Assembly (NCBI GenBank): GCA_946886545.1
Contig: CAMPIU010000171.1
Location: 1 to 6,607, forward strand
DNA length: 6,607 bases
Reading direction: 5' to 3'
From: an uncultured Flavobacteriales bacterium
GTDB lineage: Bacteria > Bacteroidota > Bacteroidia > Flavobacteriales > Crocinitomicaceae
Shown here in pieces: positions 6,201-6,607 of this stretch (position 1 is its first letter; every line of letters begins with the position of its first letter). The position numbers were made by a program, and so were the translations under genes. Under the pieces are notes generated by a model. That model searched no databases. It worked only from the letters and a program-made list of their open reading frames with translations, and had not been told where the DNA came from.

Positions 6201-6607
6201 AATAGCGGCAGCAATTGGCGGACAATTACCCAATCATCGTTTTGTTTACTTAATCGAAAAAGCCAAACAATTTTGCGGTGTCGTACAAAACTTCGGAGGT
6301 GCGCTGTTTAGTGCCATAGAAAAAAGAGATGTGGAAGAATTAACCCTACTTCGAACAAGGCATGAACAAAACATCCTGACTTTAACCACCAAAAATAAGA
6401 AGCGGCAAATTGATCTGGCTAAAACAAATTTTGAAAATTTAGTAAAAAGCAAGGCCAATATTGAGAATCGAAAAGCCCATTATGAAGGACTTATTGAAGA
6501 AGGACTTATTGAATGGGAAAATGTGGAACAAATTGCAAAATGGACTTCCGGATCAATTAGAACTGCAGAAGCAACATTGCAACTCATTCGTGGAATTACT
6601 GCACTTG
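1..6607 (+). CDS. Tc toxin subunit A (TcA)-like giant protein, neuraminidase-like domain type; partial at both ends
   Basis: One uninterrupted frame of 2,202 codons fills the window. The first in-frame ATG is at 706, deep inside a conserved helical region, so the true start lies upstream, perhaps only a short way since the first module begins at the window edge. Family motifs occur in TcA order: CECESCKSVLSPAAYFVDLM (residues 441-460), RRPDLWKLPLTCDNTN (491-506), YRVWEANRKIFLFPENY (1247-1263), FFELFFHIP (1761-1769), FCFPHNKDFIAYWDRV (2008-2023) and FGGALFSAIEKRDVEEL (2098-2114). In known Tc toxins TcA forms a pentameric bell that binds the host cell, inserts a channel into the membrane and passes the toxic part of TcB-TcC. 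Here the receptor, partner and target are unknown. TcdA1 of Photorhabdus is about 2,516 residues; this protein would be about 2,600 if the C-terminal part is standard. No signal peptide can be judged. The family call is secure; an injection role is inferred. Confidence 0.95.
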   Translation, partial: MQGRLISNSKTPLVNLRVEAWDKDLLIDDFVGEATSDKAGHFQISFTQKRFTELFFDNKPDIYFKIYEKDKLIHSTENTVLWNIDSPKEEVIIIIDRNSDSTDDDTTPPDQTDEENLRKLRSLTSLSNLKGAIKDDELDHFFTTSNDQKAQLIAQWQDQKKLGESDALTLNSTINLLRATQSNTGVLTAFSKKGIHKTEDLIQHNSDSLTRILQKEKINLPDSQSIESYVDDVLSMVEAENPAGFFMHRIFEKPEWLALDASLMPTPSKQFRSFYSSNKTFDLKNEPIISLETGDLNEKIEGISRPTPELIQELSLAQQSLQLSSDSNMAALLFKKEVNVKKAVNTSHQSLMRELGIDEADAMEIKHKAQYHHEAAVNGYFAYREIISNPYLNKTLSNLTPAKDEILRGLGKVSNWDHVKKLNGLKDIDSIEDLFGSQNYCECESCKSVLSPAAYFVDLMRFTEKRVLVHKPGGIDVKILENTHPIHLKVRRPDLWKLPLTCDNTNKRIPYVEIINQVLVTFINKQLGTGKSIVERLSQEKPSLDFSLPYNQYLDEVRVWLSYFKLTRLEVLEYLYPSPNANEKLVMAIESLNLSKEQYDIITNQNLAAAVDTNVLDFRRKSGLSSEATEQLVNMKFWEGKLSIVQVKDAGDIQKYHINFSSALPKWKGTLHRLIRLWNLSGWSLKELDFIFQALDIRYNNLNSAAILKLASFRKIQQLLKLDVPVLMGILKGLAETSDDASISTWKQLLPVDWITDESANLEDLLANTDDDSFNLLMRLQGAFGVNSADMLACLVLLKDSIGTPIAPNGPIKIVFNTNTLNLIYRYIQLYKWTGLGSVETFVNLLEVWGKGAVKYFTNVNEDIPAFVTFLNTFSKNEISMEDLIYLFGEELKTTVLIEEDKTALTSADVKELLASDAFATGNKFQLLFNKWMETEPAVLGYYKHFIEVSDADLDNLFTDLDGVTSDATYIAFSNVKKRLERLQFLAEKFKIKPDHLKVIAVEVQDCIYPKFGFTVWQDMEWVKEFAYLGNWINETETLRNFDLWLTLRTIEKENLLPLTIQKAIAKWKQIDIIQVTNNLVKTSSLTVIKNIWDRFDWAKKLNVSSDLIDKLKTTNTLAELGTQSQMLQNAIRSKFNSNEAWESAVQDFKNKLSSNKRDALCNYVIFNADLRAKGFGFDDREDLYRYFLLDVDMGDCFTLPRIVAATNSLQTYINRCLLGFEQSKDEKVIVSLDIDEKQEWEWRKNYRVWEANRKIFLFPENYVAPEIRDNKSPEFKELEDELLQQKLNSEVVENAYKKYIQQVMILAELKIAGAYHDTENNRIYLFGKTNKQPVEYYYRYVEFLENGGNIWSNWEKMNVAIPAEDVSAIRYNGKLYVFWTSFQRKDISDVKNGTQEVRMHTYDVYVNYSFLQVDNKWCTPQKIELDYRTSSPFDPFLRIKKYKDLVNGANTNSPTLAPKAYEIRENVLKEFESIVYRKPYPVKTNDRNVLRLDYVWTDKKDALKAIYRNTRAVFDGFTKNVKIKVDLPIIGTMTFDLEFSFNRFDQVVNVASNSNQTEAPTPITIPSKTITFSLQGDHLNFIFSFDSGGTNYSLKTGSNSPGNKFISFKEPNKEIASGSVDLIHRIDYVPVSSLEYKKNLIKLADQKKTKPAANVPGYQKASLIREYNTYYDSFTNFAVTNGNTNYADGVNDYAILQNDMVAILTTPAIPNSNNGHKLNPDHIQLLWDKVSIGMDDLLDYKTQRQIAPQIDYSKSFGNYFFELFFHIPMRIADHLNAAGKYREANQWYSYIYNPTAIKEKFEQLVFPNDVNWRFAAFRNIGIKKLKEIYSDPNAIEMYQRNPGNPHAIARLRIGAYQKNVVMKYLDNLMDWGDYLFEQYTPESTSEARHLYDIVKTILGDKPEKTGQCKETPALSYEDINVTKNSEFIYNLFGPVNKGPQGKVAATPKATKKDRPTVLSSKGTRNSTPFTKVRSSKDAVKNSYVQDKKQGRPTKPQNYFDIDSDLIFCFPHNKDFIAYWDRVNDRIYKLNNCMDLNGVKKLMPAFAPEIDPALLARMVAAGMSFDEIAAAIGGQLPNHRFVYLIEKAKQFCGVVQNFGGALFSAIEKRDVEELTLLRTRHEQNILTLTTKNKKRQIDLAKTNFENLVKSKANIENRKAHYEGLIEEGLIEWENVEQIAKWTSGSIRTAEATLQLIRGITAL
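289..345 (+). other. Acidic Asp/Thr/Pro-rich interdomain linker (residues 97-115)
   Basis: Residues 97-115 read RNSDSTDDDTTPPDQTDEE. Seven of the nineteen residues are Asp or Glu, and most of the rest are Ser, Thr, Pro, Asn or Gln, with no hydrophobic residue. This is a typical flexible tether between the beta module before it and the helical shell that begins at NLRKLRSLTSLSNL. It marks the domain boundary clearly and suggests the N-terminal module can move independently of the bell-shaped body. Confidence 0.8.
346..1290 (+). other. N-terminal helical shell region of TcA (residues 116-430)
   Basis: After the linker the protein becomes largely helical. The stretch IESYVDDVLSMVEAENPAGF (residues 226-245) matches the family pattern in which a 'YA..l...ve...Pta.f' helix lies ahead of the VRP1 signature. 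Residues 290-430 (for example SRPTPELIQELSLAQQSLQL and AFREI-like helices, with LGIDEADAMEI at 355-365) continue as short amphipathic helices. In TcA structures this part builds the first lobe of the outer shell. Sequence conservation is low here, so the assignment depends on position and helix pattern more than on residue identity. The first in-frame ATG of the window (706) falls in the conserved helix and is not a plausible start. Confidence 0.6.
1294..1575 (+). other. VRP1 / virulence plasmid A signature with Cys cluster (residues 432-525)
   Basis: This is the strongest family landmark on the N-terminal side. It reads EDLFGSQNYCECESCKSV, then LSPAAYFVDLMRF, and after a short loop KVRRPDLWKLPLTCDNTN and RIPYVEIINQVL. 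The order 'SPAAY.vdL... RRPDL..L.l....n......i.N..L' is shared by TcdA/TccA proteins and the Salmonella plasmid protein SpvA-type VRP1 family. The cysteines C441, C443, C446 and C503 are a subfamily trait: the corresponding part of Photorhabdus TcdA1 keeps SPAAYLTELYR and RRPDL but, as I recall it, not the Cys cluster. In TcA structures this part belongs to the helical shell. The four Cys could hold a metal ion, which is inference only. Confidence 0.92.
1576..3450 (+). other. Divergent central helical shell (residues 526-1150)
   Basis: A long, mostly helical stretch with few strongly conserved motifs. Recognisable family anchors are SLPYNQYLDEVRVWLSYFKL (residues 547-566), which fits the usual 'lPf...ldevr.yL' pattern, and KGTLHRLIRLWNLSGWSLKE (669-688), the usual 'L.R..RliRLwr.lgws..el' helix pair. 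Repeating patterns of short helices such as ISMEDLIYLFG (879-889), KRLERLQFLAEKFKI (978-992) and WDRFDWAKKLNVSSDLIDKL (1093-1112) suggest stacked helical hairpins. In TcdA1 the matching region forms the large lobe of the shell around the channel. No separate enzymatic domain, insertion or frame change is visible within these roughly 1,900 bases. Confidence 0.65.
3463..3870 (+). other. 'ABC toxin N-terminal' conserved region (residues 1155-1290)
   Basis: This region is highly typical of TcA-like proteins. It begins SNKRDALCNYVIFNADLR, continues LYRYFLLDVDMGDCFTLPRI and VAATNSLQTYINRCLLGFE, and then has WEWRKNYRVWEANRKIFLFP followed by ENYVAPEIRDNKSPEFKELE and DELLQ. The family pattern 'KRDAL..y.....LY.yLLiDv.m..c..tsri..A..s.Q.y..R.l' and 'W.w..nYRvWEANRkiFl.PENw..pe.Rd.Kt..F.elE.eLlQ' is matched almost residue for residue. 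It links the helical shell to the neuraminidase-like part. The name comes from database family usage for toxin complexes and has nothing to do with ABC transporters. Confidence is high because of the motif density. Confidence 0.93.
3871..4500 (+). other. Neuraminidase-like region, first part (residues 1291-1500)
   Basis: After a helix (VVENAYKKYIQQVMILAELK) the protein turns to beta structure: NRIYLFGKTNKQPVEYYYRY, WSNWEKMNVAIPAEDVSAIR and YNGKLYVFWTSFQ. Alternating hydrophobic strands with W-x-x-W and 'lyvFW' patterns are what TcA proteins show at the start of their neuraminidase-like domain, where 'W..w.kid..i....v.pv...grLyvfW.e' is usual. In Tc toxins this domain is structural and closes the bottom of the shell at neutral pH. 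I see none of the catalytic Arg triad context of true sialidases, so an enzymatic role is not supported. Confidence 0.78.
4498..4980 (+). other. Beta-rich variable segment, possible receptor-binding insertion (residues 1500-1660)
   Basis: The segment has many predicted strands (VKIKVDLPIIGTMTFDLEFS, KTITFSLQGDHLNFIFSF, HRIDYVPVSS) separated by loops rich in Asn, Ser, Thr and Gly (for example VASNSNQTEAPTPITIPS). No family motif known to me is present. It sits between the neuraminidase-like strands and the conserved shell return. In TcdA1 the immunoglobulin-like receptor-binding domains are inserted in this general part of the chain. A receptor-binding or surface-exposed role is therefore plausible here, but is inferred from position and composition. 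It contains one Asp-box-like motif, SFDSGGTNY (1585-1593). Confidence 0.45.
4981..5775 (+). other. Conserved shell return before the channel (residues 1661-1925)
   Basis: Conserved TcA motifs resume here. NYFFELFFHIPMRIADHLNA (1759-1778) matches the 'YyWElFFHaPllvA..L' pattern; the Trp usually found in the 'YyWElFFH' pattern is Phe here. KYREANQWYSYIYNPT (1781-1796) matches 'rf.eAq.Wfh.ifnPT', NWRFAAFR matches 'WrF.Pfr', and RNPGNPHAIARLRIGAYQKN plus VVMKYLDNLMDWGDYLFEQY (1841-1880) matches the 'dPf.PhaiArlR..aYqk.v.mkYldnLi.WGD.LF' block. ARHLYDIVKTILGDKP (1888-1903) closes it. These blocks make a helical part of the body next to the channel and are among the most constant parts of the family, which supports an intact, functional gene with no decay. 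Confidence 0.9.
5821..5994 (+). other. Basic, disordered insertion ahead of the pore region (residues 1941-1998)
   Basis: Between SEFIYNLFGPVNKGP and the conserved FCFPHN motif lies a stretch of about 58 residues with 15 Lys or Arg and only three Asp, rich in Ser, Thr, Pro and Gln and with few hydrophobic residues (for example TPKATKKDRPTVLSSKGTRN). It reads in frame and its codon use looks like that of the neighbouring parts. TcdA1 has a shorter connection here as I remember it. The composition indicates a flexible, positively charged tether or loop. Its function is unknown. Confidence 0.7.
6007..6240 (+). other. FCFPHN motif and linker to the pore channel (residues 2003-2080)
   Basis: DLIFCFPHNKDFIAYWDRVN followed by DRIYKLNNCMDLNGVKKLMP matches the family pattern 'F.iP.N..L..YWd.v..Rl.kir...di.g....l', and AFAPEIDPALLARMVAAGMS matches 'pl.aPpiDPalLv.a.a.G.s'. 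In TcdA1 the segment with the matching 'ATPADPKALL' piece lies in the stretched linker that joins shell and channel and pulls the channel out on activation, so residues about 2041-2080 are likely its counterpart. The assignment is by remembered alignment to TcdA1, not computed. Confidence 0.8.
6241..6607 (+). other. Start of the alpha-helical pore channel (residues 2081-2202, cut by window end)
   Basis: FVYLIEKAKQFCGVVQNFGG, then ALFSAIEKRDVEELTLLRTR, then a long charged helix with KNKKRQIDLAKTNFENLVKS and KANIENRKAHY. This aligns well with the TcdA1 pore helices that begin 'ENARGMVSQLTQFGSTLQNI' and 'IERQDAEALNALL', including the family-wide 'fG..L...iE..DaEel..L' pattern. The helices are rich in Lys, Glu and Gln with heptad-like hydrophobic spacing, as expected for the long channel helices that pack in a pentamer. 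The window stops in TLQLIRGITAL, just where TcdA1 moves toward the hydrophobic channel tip. The tip, returning helices and TcB-binding domain are therefore not visible here. Confidence 0.88.
6484..6513 (+). repeat. Perfect 15-bp tandem duplication inside the pore helix
   Basis: The 15-base unit gaaggacttattgaa occurs twice, back to back and without mismatch, and encodes EGLIE-EGLIE (residues 2162-2171). The unit length keeps the frame. The usual family pattern at this place is 'y..Li..GLn..E', which the doubled peptide fits without obvious extra length, so the repeat may reflect local sequence copying on an already similar pattern and not a simple insertion. Confidence 0.9.

Noticed and set aside
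6246..6458. Open frame of 70 codons on the minus strand with a hydrophobic beginning.
   Set aside because: The hydrophobic run is the complement of Lys/Glu-rich codons in the pore helices; no ribosome binding site or motif supports it.

Overview
The whole window lies inside one very long gene on the + strand. Reading frame 1 is open from the first to the last base (2,202 codons, no stop), and both the start and the stop codon lie outside. The product is a giant Tc-toxin subunit A (TcA)-like protein of the TcdA/TccA/VRP1 family. This rests on a chain of family motifs in the right order: CECESCKSVLSPAAYFVDLM and RRPDLWKLPLTCDNTN near the N-terminal side, YRVWEANRKIFLFPENY in the middle, then FFELFFHIP, WYSYIYNPT, ARLRIGAYQKNVVMKYLDN and FCFPHNKDFIAYWDRV, and finally the helical start of the pore domain (FGGALFSAIEKRDVEELTLL).

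Layout by product residue (residue 1 = base 1): 1-96, a beta-rich transthyretin-like module; 97-115, an acidic Asp/Thr/Pro linker; 116-430, the helical N-terminal part of the shell; 432-525, the VRP1 signature with a Cys cluster; 526-1150, a divergent helical shell; 1155-1290, the conserved 'ABC toxin N-terminal' region; 1291-1500, the neuraminidase-like region; 1500-1660, a beta-rich, poorly conserved segment that may be a receptor-binding insertion; 1661-1925, the conserved return of the shell; 1941-1998, a basic disordered insertion; 2003-2080, the stretch before the pore; 2081-2202, the first pore-channel helices. By comparison with Photorhabdus TcdA1 (from memory), the membrane-entering tip, the rest of the channel and the TcB-binding domain, roughly 400 residues, should follow downstream.

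The organism is probably a bacterium of the Bacteroidota. The DNA is A+T-rich, the protein is rich in Lys, Asn, Ile and Asp, AAA, GAA and ATT codons dominate, and the domain architecture (transthyretin-like module plus VRP1 with a Cys motif plus neuraminidase-like region) fits environmental Bacteroidota as well as others. This assignment is an inference; no marker gene is present.

There is no intergenic DNA, so no promoters, terminators, RNA genes, mobile elements or CRISPR arrays can be called. TcB/TcC partner genes, if any, lie outside the window. The main points of interest are the N-terminal fusion, the candidate Cys4 site, the basic insertion just before the pore region, one Asp-box-like motif in the beta-rich segment, and a perfect 15-bp tandem duplication in the pore helices.
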